A DNA stretch of 64,000 nucleotides from Clostridium gasigenes (lineage in GTDB: Bacteria > Bacillota > Clostridia > Clostridiales > Clostridiaceae). Shown piece by piece: positions 17,851 to 27,145 of the stretch (the stretch's first letter is position 1; every line of letters starts with the position of its first letter). Both the position numbers and the translations under genes were made by a program. Under the pieces are notes generated by a model, which did no database searches, was not told where the DNA came from, and saw only the letters and a list, made by a program, of their open reading frames with translations. Where the stretch lies: NCBI RefSeq assembly GCF_900104115.1, contig NZ_FNJM01000004.1, positions 181,792 to 245,791 of the forward strand, written 5' to 3'.

Positions 17851-18618
17851 TTAAAAATACTGAGGAGACCTTTCTTTAAAATAAATTCCTTTAAGACCTA
17901 TTTTAGAAATCATTTCCTGAGCTAGGGTAAAGTTTCTAAAAATATCCGATGATTTATGTGCATCAGAACCTAGTGTTATATGGACACCGCCTAAGTCTTT
18001 ATAAAGAGTATATATATCAAAAAGTGATTCTTGAGCTTCTTTAGAAGTTAAACGTGCAGTGTTTAACTCTAAGACCTTATCCTTAGAAATTAATGTCTTC
18101 ATAATTTCAGAAAGAGTATCTTTATAATCAGCTACTAAGATTTCATTATTATCAAAAGGTGCATACCTACAAAGATAATCTATATGACCAAGTGCATCAA
18201 AGTTATTATAAAGCTTTGAGCATTCTAACATATCATCTAAGTAGTTTTGAAAAAATTTCTTTTTAGGATAATTAGTATTTATATAGTTATTATAAATATC
18301 CATATTATTTACTGAATGAATAGATCCTATAACATAATCAAAATTAAAGTTAGTGGTAATTTCATTATTACCATCATAGATATCTTTGGCTAATCCTATT
18401 TCTATACCAAGTAATAAAGAATGGGATTTATATTTTTCATAGGTTGATAAATAACTAGGGATATCACATCTAAACTCATCTAATACTGGATAATTTAAAT
18501 CTGTATGTTCTGTTAAAATGATACCCATATTATTTTTATTAGAAGTATTAATAGCATCTTCTATAAGCATAATACTATCGGTGGAAAATTTAGAATGCAT
18601 GTGGCTATCAAAAATCAT
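17851..18618 (-). CDS. hisJ: PHP-domain histidinol-phosphatase (HisK/HisJ type)
   Basis: The 255 residues start IFDSHMHSKFSTDS, the HxHxxxS/D metal motif of the PHP superfamily. Further metal ligands appear in ILTEHTDL, YVIGSIHSV, ALGHIDYLCRY and the C-terminal LGSDAHKSSD. This class dephosphorylates L-histidinol phosphate. It supplies the one activity missing from the ten-gene his operon, to which it is convergent and adjacent. It has its own upstream region, so it may be regulated apart from the operon. The ATG follows GGAGGTAAT on the minus strand. Confidence 0.87.
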   Translation of the reverse strand: MIFDSHMHSKFSTDSIMLIEDAINTSNKNNMGIILTEHTDLNYPVLDEFRCDIPSYLSTYEKYKSHSLLLGIEIGLAKDIYDGNNEITTNFNFDYVIGSIHSVNNMDIYNNYINTNYPKKKFFQNYLDDMLECSKLYNNFDALGHIDYLCRYAPFDNNEILVADYKDTLSEIMKTLISKDKVLELNTARLTSKEAQESLFDIYTLYKDLGGVHITLGSDAHKSSDIFRNFTLAQEMISKIGLKGIYFKERSPQYF

Positions 18619-18768
18619 AAATTACCTCCAATTGAATAAAATTTAATTATTTGTAAATTATATCATAAAGCGATATGTCTTTATATAAAATTTACATTAA
18701 AAAACAGTTAAATAACTTGGAAAACTGTGTTAATATATATAAAATTAAGATAAAAAGAGGTAAAAATT

Positions 18769-19110
18769 ATGATGGAATTATTTAAAATTAAAGATTTAGT
18801 ATTTAAGAGAGAGGAATTTTTAGATAATATAGACGAATTTGGAGATATAATACCAATTATACAAGATTTAAGTAGTGAGTTAACTTATGAAAAAATAGAG
18901 TGTACAAGTGTTAATGATTGTTGTGAAAAAACAAGTGAAAATTATATAGTTGAAATACAAGGATTTCTTAATGAAGATGATGAATTTGTAACAAGAGAGG
19001 AAATAGAAGCTTTAGGAGTGCAAACTTCAGTAAAACCTCTAGATCTATTTGTTATAAGAATTTATAAGTGTATAGAATGCAATAAATGGATTATAGATAT
19101 TTTAGAGTAA
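18769..19110 (+). CDS. Small acidic hypothetical protein with Cys pairs
   Basis: The 113-residue acidic protein has no signal or membrane segment. Two Cys-containing spots stand out, NDCCEKT near residue 50 and KCIECNK near the C-terminus, a CxxC that could bind metal. I do not recognise the family with confidence. It lies alone between the divergent phosphatase gene and the envelope genes. The ATG follows AGAGGTAAA, and a second ATG one codon downstream is equally possible. Confidence 0.65.
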   Translation: MMELFKIKDLVFKREEFLDNIDEFGDIIPIIQDLSSELTYEKIECTSVNDCCEKTSENYIVEIQGFLNEDDEFVTREEIEALGVQTSVKPLDLFVIRIYKCIECNKWIIDILE

Positions 19111-19156
19111 TATAAGTGGACCGTTATTTATTTAAATAGGCTTAAGTGAGGTTGGA

Positions 19157-20407
19157 ATGAAAAAAAATAATGAGATTTTATCTAAGGTTAAGGATTATAT
19201 TAATAATTTTAAATTAGAGCTTGGGAAAATTAATAAAGAAAGTATAGTTTCTTTTATTAAAGTAAGAAAATATCTAATAACTAGTATATCTATAATAATT
19301 ATAATTTTACTAATGGTATCAGGTAAGGTTTTTATAACTAGCGAAGATAAACTATTAAATGATTTAGAAATATCTATGAAACAAGGAAACAGTAGCAAAA
19401 TTTATGGAGACATATTAGTAGCGGATAAAAAGGTAAGTAGAAGTGAATTAGATCCCTTAATTAAATATTATAATTCAGATACTACAAAGATTAATAAAGT
19501 ATTAAGTGAACTTAAAACTAGTGGAGTAGGTGAAGTATTTACAATTAAAAGTAATAAAAAAGGAATTTGGAAGGATTACTATTTAGAAGTAAATACTGTA
19601 GATATAAAGGTTAACTGTAATTTCTCAAATGCAAAAATATTTGTAGATAGCAATGAATTAAATGAAGATAATCGTAGTAGTGGAATAGTTCCTGGATTGT
19701 ATAAAATAAAAGCAATACTTAAGACCAATTATGGCGATGTTGAAAAAGAAATTGAAGTTTCATTAATTCAAAATGAAGAAGTATCTATAAATTTAGAGGC
19801 AGTTGATTTAAATATTACATCTAATTTTAATGATGCAAAGGTTCTTATAAATGATAAGGATATAAATAAAAAAGTTAGTGAAATTGGTGATTATGGACCA
19901 ATTCCAACTAATGAAAGTATTGATATAGGTATACAAAGGGAATTCCCATGGGGCATTATTAAAAGCGAAAAAATAAAAGTAAATGATTCGCCTAATATAA
20001 ATATAGATATTAATATGGTAAATGAGGAACTAACTACGCAGATAGAATTAAGCATTAATAAATTTTATGAAAGTGTTTTTAATGCTTTAAATAAAAGAGA
20101 CTATAGGCTAATAGTTTTAACTAATGAAGAAATCCAAAGAAAAATATATGATGAAATTAATAAAAAAAGTTTAATATTTAAAAATAACTATGAAATAAGT
20201 GAATTAGAAACAAAGATAGAAAATAGTGAATTTAAATATGAAGATAATTTATATAAAGCTCAAATAGTTATAAAAATTAATTATTCTATAGATAAAAAAA
20301 TGTTTTTATTATCTAAAAATAGAGAAGAGAGCATGTTCCTTACTAATATGGAGTTAGTTGGGAATGAATGGGTAATTAAAGAAATTCAAAAATTTGGTTT
20401 AGAATAG
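19157..20407 (+). CDS. TcaA/YvbJ-like membrane-anchored protein without the zinc ribbon
   Basis: The 416-residue protein has one membrane helix (about residues 38-55), a short basic cytoplasmic N-terminus and a long extracytoplasmic part. After the membrane comes a region like the TcaA second domain (EDKLLNDLEISMKQGNSSKI), then two PEGA-like beta repeats (NCNFSNAKIFVDSNELN and NITSNFNDAKVLINDKDIN), then an NTF2-like C-terminal domain ending in GNEWVIKEIQKFG. S. aureus TcaA affects teicoplanin susceptibility. The Cys zinc ribbon common at the N-terminus of such proteins is missing here. The M23 hydrolase starts 15 bases downstream, suggesting a joint envelope role. Confidence 0.65.
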   Translation: MKKNNEILSKVKDYINNFKLELGKINKESIVSFIKVRKYLITSISIIIIILLMVSGKVFITSEDKLLNDLEISMKQGNSSKIYGDILVADKKVSRSELDPLIKYYNSDTTKINKVLSELKTSGVGEVFTIKSNKKGIWKDYYLEVNTVDIKVNCNFSNAKIFVDSNELNEDNRSSGIVPGLYKIKAILKTNYGDVEKEIEVSLIQNEEVSINLEAVDLNITSNFNDAKVLINDKDINKKVSEIGDYGPIPTNESIDIGIQREFPWGIIKSEKIKVNDSPNINIDINMVNEELTTQIELSINKFYESVFNALNKRDYRLIVLTNEEIQRKIYDEINKKSLIFKNNYEISELETKIENSEFKYEDNLYKAQIVIKINYSIDKKMFLLSKNREESMFLTNMELVGNEWVIKEIQKFGLE

Positions 20408-20422
20408 ATTAAGAGGAGAAAA

Positions 20423-21796
20423 ATGAATAAAATAAAAAATAAAATTATAATAGTATTATGTCTTATATTTTTTAGTACAAGCTACGTATCTGTCTTTGCA
20501 GAATCGTCAGATGCGATTAAAAATGAAATGGAAGTTAATAAAGAGGCTATGAATGAAATAGATAAAGATAAAAATAAAATAGAAGAAGACAAGGTAACCC
20601 AAGGTAGTGAATTAGATAAATTACTTGAGGAAATAGAGAATAAAGGTGCGGAACTTTCAGTAGCAGAAAAAGATGTTGAAGTTTTTCAAGTTAAGATTGA
20701 TAAATTACAAGAAGATATAAATGTAATTCAAAAATCAATAGATGATGCAGAAGCTGAAATTTTACAAAAGGAAAAATTAATTGACCAAAAAGAAGAAGAG
20801 TTAGTAAAAACTCGAGATATATTAGATAAAAGAATTAGAAGTTACTATAAAATGAATATAACATTACAATACATATATATGATAATTAAAAGCGATGGGC
20901 TAGGACAACTATTAAGCAATATACAAGCTATATCAAGAGTTATTAATATAGATAAAGAGTTAATGGACAGTATTAAAAAATTCCAAAAAGAATTAGCTGT
21001 AGAAAAAGATAATCTTGATAAGAGAGTAGCTAAAGAAAAGAAAGATAAAGAGGATATATCTTATAAACAAAATGAAATTTTTGAAGCTCAAAAAGAATTT
21101 GTAGTTATAAAGGATGCTAAGCAAATTCAAATGAATAAATTGTTAGCGCTAGAATCTGAAAAACAAAATTTAATTGCAACTTTAACATCAGAAGAAATTG
21201 CGCTACAAGAAAAAATAGGAGATTTAGTATCATATAATGATGATCTTAAGGCAGAGTTAGATAATATATTTAATAGTATTAGTAATAGCAACAACGGGAA
21301 CAATAGTGGGAGTACTAATGAAAATAGTAATGGAACTAGTAATGAGAGTAACAATAATAGCACCAATAATGAGAGCAACAACAATAGTGGAACAAACAAT
21401 AATGAGAATACTGGTGAAGGGTTCTTAAGACCTACAGATGGACCTATTACAGATCCTTTTGGTGGAAGAACTAATCCAGTAACTCTTCAACCAGGATTCC
21501 ATAATGGAGTAGATTTTGGAAATGCATCTAATACACCGATAAAAGCATCCAAAAGTGGAGTTGTAACATATGCAGGCTGGATAAATGGTTATGGAAACAG
21601 TGTTATAATTGATCATGGCGGTGGAGTAACAACCTTATATGGACATGCAAATAGATTAGATGTTTCTGTAAATCAAAATGTTACTAGAGGAGAAACTATT
21701 GCATTAGTAGGTTCTACTGGCATGAGCACAGGGCCTCACTTGCATTTTGAAATTAGAATTAATGCACAACCTGTAGATCCTATGGGTTACGTTTAA
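20423..21796 (+). CDS. Secreted M23 peptidoglycan endopeptidase with coiled-coil N-terminus
   Basis: The 457-residue protein has a signal peptide (IIIVLCLIFFSTSYVSVFA), then long coiled coils to about residue 285 as in EnvC or CwlO. A low-complexity Asn/Ser/Gly linker follows to about 335, then an M23 (LytM) domain. The zinc site is complete: His360 and Asp364 in FHNGVDFG, and His439 and His441 in GPHLHFEI. It should cleave peptide cross-links in the cell wall. The linker is built from short AAC/AGT/AAT-rich repeats and may vary in length between strains. The gene follows the TcaA-like gene by 15 bases with AAGAGGAG as ribosome site. Confidence 0.9.
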   Translation: MNKIKNKIIIVLCLIFFSTSYVSVFAESSDAIKNEMEVNKEAMNEIDKDKNKIEEDKVTQGSELDKLLEEIENKGAELSVAEKDVEVFQVKIDKLQEDINVIQKSIDDAEAEILQKEKLIDQKEEELVKTRDILDKRIRSYYKMNITLQYIYMIIKSDGLGQLLSNIQAISRVINIDKELMDSIKKFQKELAVEKDNLDKRVAKEKKDKEDISYKQNEIFEAQKEFVVIKDAKQIQMNKLLALESEKQNLIATLTSEEIALQEKIGDLVSYNDDLKAELDNIFNSISNSNNGNNSGSTNENSNGTSNESNNNSTNNESNNNSGTNNNENTGEGFLRPTDGPITDPFGGRTNPVTLQPGFHNGVDFGNASNTPIKASKSGVVTYAGWINGYGNSVIIDHGGGVTTLYGHANRLDVSVNQNVTRGETIALVGSTGMSTGPHLHFEIRINAQPVDPMGYV

Positions 21797-21833
21797 TAAA
21801 AGTTAAAATAAAAAATAAATTTTTTATTATATT

Positions 21834-21889
21834 TAGGCAGCTGAAAAAATACTAGAATATTGATTAGTGTATTTCTTAGCTGCCTTAGT
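21834..21889. repeat. Dispersed palindromic intergenic repeat, GGCAGCT variant
   Basis: AGGCAGCTGAAAAAATAC pairs with GTATTTCTTAGCTGCCT around a CTAGAATATTGATTA centre. The arms read GGCAGCT where other copies read GGCATCT; the change is matched on both sides, so pairing is kept. Followed by TTATTTTT, it may also terminate the M23 gene. Confidence 0.75.
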
Positions 21890-21973
21890 TATTTTTATGT
21901 AAATAAAGCTACATATGTTTTTTTAGAAGTGAAAAATTTATAATATTGAAAAATTAATACACAACAAAAACCG

Positions 21974-22153
21974 ACAAAAACAAAACCTGTACAATAATTA
22001 TTGTACAGGTTAAAGGGTTTATATCCATTCGAGAAAGGGAATAAATGGATATAGTGTGGGGTTTTATTATAAATCTACTAATGCAATATTAGTAGAAGGG
22101 TATGGGCATATTAAAAGTATAATGAAAAATAGAATTATATTAAAGTTATTTAT
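21974..22153 (-). ncRNA. Candidate minus-strand small RNA with C-rich loop and intrinsic terminator
   Basis: Three hairpins lie in this gene-free stretch (21797-22322). Read on the minus strand they are: ATTAGTAGA-type stem 22096-22074; a nine-pair stem ATATCCATT/AATGGATAT (22052-22021) whose loop carries TTCCCTTTCTC; and a perfect 28-base palindrome at 22011-21984 (AACCTGTACAATAA and its complement) followed by a TTTTGTTTTTG tail, a proper intrinsic terminator only on this strand. A sigma-A-like promoter (22188-22160) would give a transcript of about 180 bases. Unpaired CCC runs resemble the C-rich motifs of Gram-positive regulatory RNAs that pair with ribosome-binding sites. No ORF fits. 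I do not recognise a known family. Confidence 0.55.
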
Positions 22154-22159
22154 AACAAT

Positions 22160-22188
22160 ATTATATAATAAAAATCAGAAAAATCCAA
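22160..22188 (-). promoter_or_regulatory. Sigma-A-like promoter for the candidate small RNA
   Basis: On the minus strand TTGGAT (22188-22183), a 17-base spacer and a perfect TATAAT (22165-22160). Transcription would start near 22153. Confidence 0.5.
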
Positions 22189-22266
22189 TAGTTTTATAGA
22201 ATTAAATTAATAAAAGTAATAATTATAACTTTATTGATTTTATTGTGAAATTTGTTGAAAATACTA

Positions 22267-22294
22267 TTGTAAATTAACAAATAAGAAATATAAT
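22267..22294 (+). promoter_or_regulatory. Sigma-A-like promoter of the small Cys-rich protein
   Basis: TTGTAA at 22267-22272, a 16-base spacer and TATAAT at 22289-22294, about 29 bases before the start codon. It faces away from the candidate small-RNA promoter. Confidence 0.55.
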
Positions 22295-22322
22295 ATGTTA
22301 ATATAAAAGTGAGGTGATATAG

Positions 22323-22511
22323 ATGATAGAAATAAAAAAAGAGGATATATTAAAAGTATCTCCAGATTATGAGGATTATACGGAAAATGAAGCTAAGTTA
22401 ACTATAGATGAACTAAAAGAACTTGGGATGGAGCAATCTAAAAAGAGTTGCTGTGGTAAAACTGGCGGATGTTGTTCAACTAGTGGAAAAGGTTGTTGTA
22501 AGACACGTTAA
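22323..22511 (+). CDS. Small Cys-rich protein, possible metal binder
   Basis: The 62-residue protein has an acidic N-terminal half (ending TIDELKELGMEQ) and a compact tail with seven Cys residues: KKSCCGKTGGCCSTSGKGCC. The paired Cys suggest thiolate metal binding, as in metallothionein-like tails, but I know no family to name. The ATG follows GTGAGGTGATAT and has its own promoter. The next gene begins 87 bases later, so the two could be co-transcribed. Confidence 0.65.
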   Translation: MIEIKKEDILKVSPDYEDYTENEAKLTIDELKELGMEQSKKSCCGKTGGCCSTSGKGCCKTR

Positions 22512-22598
22512 AAATAAATACTAAAGAAAAATATGTTTTTTATTTTTAAAAATATAGTATATAATATATTTTATTAATTAATCTAGGAGGGTAATAGT

Positions 22599-23390
22599 TT
22601 GAGAAAACCTAGTATATTTAGTAGAGATTACGAAAGACAAATTAGAAAGCGTAAAAGAATAATAACTACTATTTCAATTATAGCTTTCTTAATAGTAGTT
22701 GTTTTGGGAGTAAAGTTTACAACTAAAACTTTTAATTTTACAGATGTTAAAGCAAAAATACAAAAATGGGTTGATGAGGACACTTCTGAAAACAAGATAG
22801 TAGATGAAGTCCCGAATATAGAATCAACATCTGAAGCGCCGATAGAACCAATAGTGCCAAAAGCTAAAATTATGGAATTAAAGATTAGTGAAGGAAAAAT
22901 TTTGAAAGTAGAATATGAAGAATTAGAAGGGGTAATTAAATTTAAGGAGGCTAAAGAAATTCCAGAAGGTATTGAATATAATATTAGTCCTTCGAAACAA
23001 CTTGTAGTAGTAACAGATGATAAACAAAATATTAAAGTTATTAATACAAAAGGCGAAGAAAAAAATATTACTAAAGATAGTTATGTTTCACCAAAAGGAG
23101 AAATTTTCAAAAAGGATATAGTGCAAAGCACCTATAAAGATTATTTGTGGCATAAAAGTGCAAAGTTCATAAATGACAAAAAAATAGTGTATAAAACTAA
23201 TATGCCTTATTTTGGTAGTGGTCTTAATCAATATTTATGGCTAATAGATATTGATGGTAAAAATGAAATTACTTTGTGGCAAAGTAAAGGTAAAGATATA
23301 ATTATCGGAAATATTAAAGAAAAAGGTATTGAAGTTACAATAGATGGTAATATCAAATATATAAATAATGATAATAATTTAGTTAATTAG
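22599..23390 (+). CDS. Membrane-anchored hypothetical protein upstream of tig
   Basis: The 263-residue protein has a basic cytoplasmic N-terminus (RDYERQIRKRKR), one membrane helix at about residues 22-42 (IITTISIIAFLIVVVLGV) and an extracytoplasmic region. That region has a Pro-rich spacer (APIEPIVPKA) followed by a beta-rich domain with alternating strands such as KQLVVVTDDKQNIKVINTKG. I do not recognise a family and see no catalytic motif. The start is a TTG placed seven to ten bases after TAGGAGGG. Confidence 0.65.
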   Translation: MRKPSIFSRDYERQIRKRKRIITTISIIAFLIVVVLGVKFTTKTFNFTDVKAKIQKWVDEDTSENKIVDEVPNIESTSEAPIEPIVPKAKIMELKISEGKILKVEYEELEGVIKFKEAKEIPEGIEYNISPSKQLVVVTDDKQNIKVINTKGEEKNITKDSYVSPKGEIFKKDIVQSTYKDYLWHKSAKFINDKKIVYKTNMPYFGSGLNQYLWLIDIDGKNEITLWQSKGKDIIIGNIKEKGIEVTIDGNIKYINNDNNLVN

Positions 23391-23460
23391 ATTAAGGAAG
23401 CTTGAAAAAATAAAAGTTTTAATATAATTACCATCAATAAAGGTTTAAGAAAACAAAAGT

Positions 23461-23490
23461 TTGAATATAATTATAAGTATATGTTATAAT
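23461..23490 (+). promoter_or_regulatory. Sigma-A-like promoter of tig
   Basis: TTGAAT at 23461-23466, an 18-base spacer and TATAAT at 23485-23490, about 56 bases upstream of the tig ATG. Confidence 0.6.
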
Positions 23491-23546
23491 AAGCTAGTTA
23501 TATCAATAAAAATTATAGTATATACTATTTCAGGAGGAAGAATATA

Positions 23547-24830
23547 ATGGAAGCTAAAATGGAAAGAATAGAAACTAACGTTGTTAAATTTGAGGTAAAG
23601 GTTGCAGCAAAGGAATTTCAAGCTGCTTTAAACAAGTCTTATAATAAAAATGCTAAAAACTTTAATATACCTGGATTCAGAAAAGGTAAAGTGCCAATGG
23701 CAATAGTTAAACAACAATACGGAATAGAAGTTTTACTTGAAGATGCAGTTAATTTTGCAATAGATGCTTCATATCCACAATTATTAAATGAAAATAAAAT
23801 CAACCCAGTTGATTACCCACAAATAGAAGTAATTACTGCTGAAGAAGGTAAGGATTTTGTTTATACTGCTCAAATAACAGTATATCCAGAAGTTAAACTT
23901 GGAGAATATAAAGGCTTAAAAATCGAAAAACCAAGTTATGAAGTTACTGAAGAAGACGTAAATGCTAAATTAAAAGAAACACAAGAAAAGAGCTCAAGAG
24001 TTGAAGTTAAAGAAGATGGAATAATAGAAAATGGAAACATAGCTATTATTGACTTTAAAGGATTCGTTGATGGAGTTGCTTTTGATGGTGGAGAAGGATC
24101 AGATTATTCATTAGAAATCGGATCAGGTTCTTTTATAGATACTTTCGAAACTCAATTAGTGGGAGCTAAATCAGGAGATAATGTTGAAGTTAATGTAACT
24201 TTCCCTGAAAGCTACGGAAAAGATGAATTAAACGGTAAAGATGCTAAATTCGAAGTTACTATAAAAGAAGTTAAGTCAAAAGAATTACCAGAATTAGATG
24301 ATGAATTTGCTAAGGAAGTTTCAGAATTTGATACATTAGCTCAAATGAAAGAAGATATAGTTAAAACTATGACAGAAGAAAATGCAGCTAAAGTAAAAAA
24401 TGAATATGAAGATGCGGTAATTAACGCAGTAGTTGAAAATGCTACAATCGAAGTTCCAACTATTATGATAGAAAAAGAAATAGATATAATGGTTAAAAAC
24501 TTAGAAACAAGACTTTCACAACAAGGCTTAACATTAGAGCAATATTTCCAATTTACTGGAACAGATGCAGTTAAGATGAGAGAATATATGAAAGAAAATG
24601 CTGAAAGAAAAGTTAGAACTGACTTAGTATTAGAAGCAGTAGAAGTAGCTGAAAAAATTGAAGTTTCAGAAGAAGAAATAAAAGTAAAAGCTGAAGAAGT
24701 AGCTAAAATGTATGCAGCAGATGATGCAAGCATGGTTGATTTATTAATTAAGAATCAAAGAGTTGCTTTAGAAGTAGATATTAAGACTGGAAAATCAATA
24801 GACTTCTTATTAGAAAACAACAAACAATAA
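23547..24830 (+). CDS. tig: Trigger factor (ribosome-bound chaperone and prolyl isomerase)
   Basis: Trigger factor meets nascent chains at the ribosome exit tunnel. The 427 residues follow the standard layout. The N-terminal ribosome-binding domain has the signature loop [21 protein letters not shown] (compare GFRxGKxP). The FKBP-type isomerase domain is near residues 160-245 ([20 protein letters not shown], and [17 protein letters not shown]). An alpha-helical substrate-cradling C-domain completes it. The ATG at 23547 follows CAGGAGGA; another ATG four codons on is possible. It heads the proteostasis block tig-clpP-clpX-lonB-lon-engB, close to the order in Bacillus. Confidence 0.97.
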   Translation: MEAKMERIETNVVKFEVKVAAKEFQAALNKSYNKNAKNFNIPGFRKGKVPMAIVKQQYGIEVLLEDAVNFAIDASYPQLLNENKINPVDYPQIEVITAEEGKDFVYTAQITVYPEVKLGEYKGLKIEKPSYEVTEEDVNAKLKETQEKSSRVEVKEDGIIENGNIAIIDFKGFVDGVAFDGGEGSDYSLEIGSGSFIDTFETQLVGAKSGDNVEVNVTFPESYGKDELNGKDAKFEVTIKEVKSKELPELDDEFAKEVSEFDTLAQMKEDIVKTMTEENAAKVKNEYEDAVINAVVENATIEVPTIMIEKEIDIMVKNLETRLSQQGLTLEQYFQFTGTDAVKMREYMKENAERKVRTDLVLEAVEVAEKIEVSEEEIKVKAEEVAKMYAADDASMVDLLIKNQRVALEVDIKTGKSIDFLLENNKQ

Positions 24831-24861
24831 ACAACAAACAATGAATAATAAAGAATAAATG

Positions 24862-24892
24862 ATTGCCAGAATTAATTCTGGCAATTATTTAG
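24862..24892 (+). terminator. Rho-independent terminator after tig
   Basis: ATTGCCAGAATTAATTCTGGCAAT is a self-complementary stem followed by TATTT; the T tail is short, so it may be partial. Confidence 0.7.
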
Positions 24893-24901
24893 AATAAACT
24901 A

Positions 24902-24930
24902 TTAACAAAATTATATAAATTTTATATAAT
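24902..24930 (+). promoter_or_regulatory. Sigma-A-like promoter of clpP
   Basis: TTAACA at 24902-24907, a 17-base spacer and TATAAT at 24925-24930. It lets clpP-clpX be transcribed separately from tig. I saw no CtsR-type direct repeat of the GGTCAAA kind here. Confidence 0.55.
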
Positions 24931-25001
24931 TTAGTATAGGATCTTTATATAAATGGATATATTATATAATAGGGTAAATTTTAGAAAAGGAGGCAAAAAG
25001 A

Positions 25002-25589
25002 ATGAATTTAGTTCCAATGGTTGTAGAACAAACTAGTAGAGGAGAAAGATCATACGATATTTTCTCAAGATTATTAAAAGATAGAATAATAATGATGAGT
25101 GGGGAAGTAAATGATGTAACATCAAACTTAATCGTATCTCAGCTATTATTTTTAGAAAGTGAAGATCCAGATAAAGATATATATATATATATAAATAGTC
25201 CAGGTGGATCAATTACAGCTGGTATGGCTATTTATGATACTATGCAATATATAAAACCAGACGTATCAACTATATGTGTCGGTATGGCAGCTTCAATGGG
25301 AGCTTTCTTGCTTTCATCAGGTGCTAAGGGTAAAAGATTTGCATTACCAAATAGTGAAGTTATGATTCATCAACCTTTAGGTGGCTATCAAGGTCAAGCA
25401 ACAGATATTGATATTCATGCTAAGAGAATATTAAGAACTAAGGATTTGTTAAATAATATTTTAAGTGAAAATACTAACCAAACTATAGAAAAAATTAAAT
25501 CTGATGTTGAAAGAGATTACTTTATGTCAGCAGAAGAAGCTAAGAATTATGGATTGGTAGATAAAGTAATTAGTAAAAATGAAAAATAA
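25002..25589 (+). CDS. clpP: ATP-dependent Clp protease proteolytic subunit ClpP
   Basis: The 195-residue serine peptidase forms the tetradecameric chamber used by ClpX. The catalytic triad is in place: Ser98 in GMAASMGAF, His123 in MIHQPLGG and Asp172 in [12 protein letters not shown]. The Ser98/His123/Asp172 numbering is close to that of well-studied ClpPs. The N-terminal [13 protein letters not shown], which forms the axial gate and hydrophobic docking area, is intact. The ribosome site AAAAGGAGG stands before the ATG, and clpX follows by 44 bases in the same direction. Confidence 0.98.
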   Translation: MNLVPMVVEQTSRGERSYDIFSRLLKDRIIMMSGEVNDVTSNLIVSQLLFLESEDPDKDIYIYINSPGGSITAGMAIYDTMQYIKPDVSTICVGMAASMGAFLLSSGAKGKRFALPNSEVMIHQPLGGYQGQATDIDIHAKRILRTKDLLNNILSENTNQTIEKIKSDVERDYFMSAEEAKNYGLVDKVISKNEK

Positions 25590-25633
25590 GGTTATAAGAA
25601 ATAATTTTATAATAATCTAAGCGAGGGGATTTT

Positions 25634-26929
25634 ATGGCTAAAAATGAAGAAAAAAAACAATTGAAATGCTCTTTTTGTGGGAAAAATCAAGAACAGGTCA
25701 AAAGATTAATCGCTGGACCTGGAGTTTATATATGCGATGAGTGTATAGATTTATGCTCTGAAATTATAACAGATGAATTTGAAGAACACATTGAGTTAGA
25801 TACTACAGCGTTGCCTAAACCAGCAGAAATAAAAGCTAATTTAGATGATTATGTAATTGGTCAAGAAAAAGCTAAGAAGGCTATGGCAGTTGCTGTCTAT
25901 AATCATTATAAAAGAATTAATGCTAATTCATCAGATGATGATGTAGAATTACAAAAAAGTAATATACTTTTACTAGGCCCTACTGGATCAGGTAAGACAC
26001 TTTTAGCTCAAACCTTAGCTAAGTACTTAAATGTACCATTTGCTATTGCAGATGCTACTACTCTTACTGAAGCTGGATATGTAGGAGAAGATGTTGAAAA
26101 TATTCTATTAAAGTTAATTCAAAATGCTGACTACGATGTAGAAAGAGCACAAAAAGGAATAATATATATAGATGAAATAGATAAAATAGCTAGAAAATCT
26201 GAAAATCCGTCTATTACTAGAGATGTATCTGGAGAGGGAGTTCAGCAAGCGCTATTAAAAATATTAGAAGGTACAGTTGCTTCAGTTCCTCCACAAGGTG
26301 GAAGAAAGCATCCTCATCAAGAATTTATACAAATAAATACTGCTAATATATTATTTATTTGTGGTGGAGCTTTTGATGGAGTTGATAAAATTATTGAAAA
26401 GAGAACAAGAGTTAGTTCAATAGGTTTTGGAGCTCAAATACAATCAAAGGAAACAAGAGATGTTGGTAAGTTGTTAAAGGATATAATGCCTGGAGACTTA
26501 TTAAGATTTGGTCTTATTCCTGAATTTGTTGGAAGACTACCTATTGTTGTTACATTAGAATCTTTAGATACTTCAGCTTTAATTAATATTTTAAGTAAGC
26601 CAAAGAATGCATTAGTTAAACAATATAATAAATTGTTTGAAATAGATAATGTTGAACTTGAGTTTACAGAAGCTGCATTAAAAGCTATTGCAGAAGAAGC
26701 TATTTTAAGAAAAACTGGGGCTAGAGGGTTAAGGTCAATAGTGGAAGAAACAATGATAGAAACCATGTTTGATGTACCTTCAGATGAAAGAATATCTAAA
26801 GTAATTATAACAGAAGATAGTATTAAAAATAAAACTGCACCAGAGGTTGTTAGATTAGAAGAAGGGGTTGTTAGACCTCAAATTAAATCTAAAAAAACTA
26901 AGAAAAGAAAGAGTATAGAAACTGCTTAA
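25634..26929 (+). CDS. clpX: ATP-dependent Clp protease ATP-binding subunit ClpX
   Basis: ClpX is the AAA+ unfoldase that feeds ClpP. The 431 residues begin with the zinc-binding domain (Cys12, Cys15, Cys34 and Cys37, in KCSFCGKNQ and [10 protein letters not shown]). The AAA+ module has Walker A GPTGSGKT at 115-122, Walker [12 protein letters not shown] and the pore loop within [10 protein letters not shown]. The IGF-type ClpP docking loop reads SIGFGAQIQ. The C-terminal tail is basic (SKKTKKRKS). The ATG follows GCGAGGGGA. A terminator lies directly downstream, so lonB has separate expression. Confidence 0.98.
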   Translation: MAKNEEKKQLKCSFCGKNQEQVKRLIAGPGVYICDECIDLCSEIITDEFEEHIELDTTALPKPAEIKANLDDYVIGQEKAKKAMAVAVYNHYKRINANSSDDDVELQKSNILLLGPTGSGKTLLAQTLAKYLNVPFAIADATTLTEAGYVGEDVENILLKLIQNADYDVERAQKGIIYIDEIDKIARKSENPSITRDVSGEGVQQALLKILEGTVASVPPQGGRKHPHQEFIQINTANILFICGGAFDGVDKIIEKRTRVSSIGFGAQIQSKETRDVGKLLKDIMPGDLLRFGLIPEFVGRLPIVVTLESLDTSALINILSKPKNALVKQYNKLFEIDNVELEFTEAALKAIAEEAILRKTGARGLRSIVEETMIETMFDVPSDERISKVIITEDSIKNKTAPEVVRLEEGVVRPQIKSKKTKKRKSIETA

Positions 26930-26940
26930 TTATAAAAAAG

Positions 26941-26988
26941 AGATAGTATTTCAAATTAATTTTTGAAATACTATCTTTTTATTTTTTT
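26941..26988 (+). terminator. Rho-independent terminator after clpX
   Basis: AGATAGTATTTCAAA pairs with TTTGAAATACTATCT across a six-base loop, followed by a run of T residues. Confidence 0.88.
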
Positions 26989-27110
26989 GCTACATTACTT
27001 ATTTAAAGCGTAAAATAAAATTAGTATAAAAATTTGGAATAATAACCTTAATTTATAGAATATAAAAGAACCTTTAAGTTAATAATAAAGATATGAAATT
27101 AGGAAGGGAG

Positions 27111-27145
27111 GGAGCATTTATAAATTGTAAATGCGAAGCGTATGA
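27111..27145 (+). promoter_or_regulatory. Structured lonB translation start: hairpin and four-codon overlapping uORF
   Basis: The ribosome site GGGAGGGAG ends about 28 bases before the lonB ATG, which is too far. Between them GCATTTA and TAAATGC (27114-27134) can pair and shorten the distance. In addition an ATG at 27131 opens a four-codon frame whose TGA stop (27143-27145) overlaps the lonB ATG as ATGA. Confidence 0.4.

Noticed and set aside
22267..22280. TTGTAAATTAACAA as a second Rex site
   Set aside because: Only the right half TTAACAA fits; the left half is at the wrong spacing and reads TTGTAAA.
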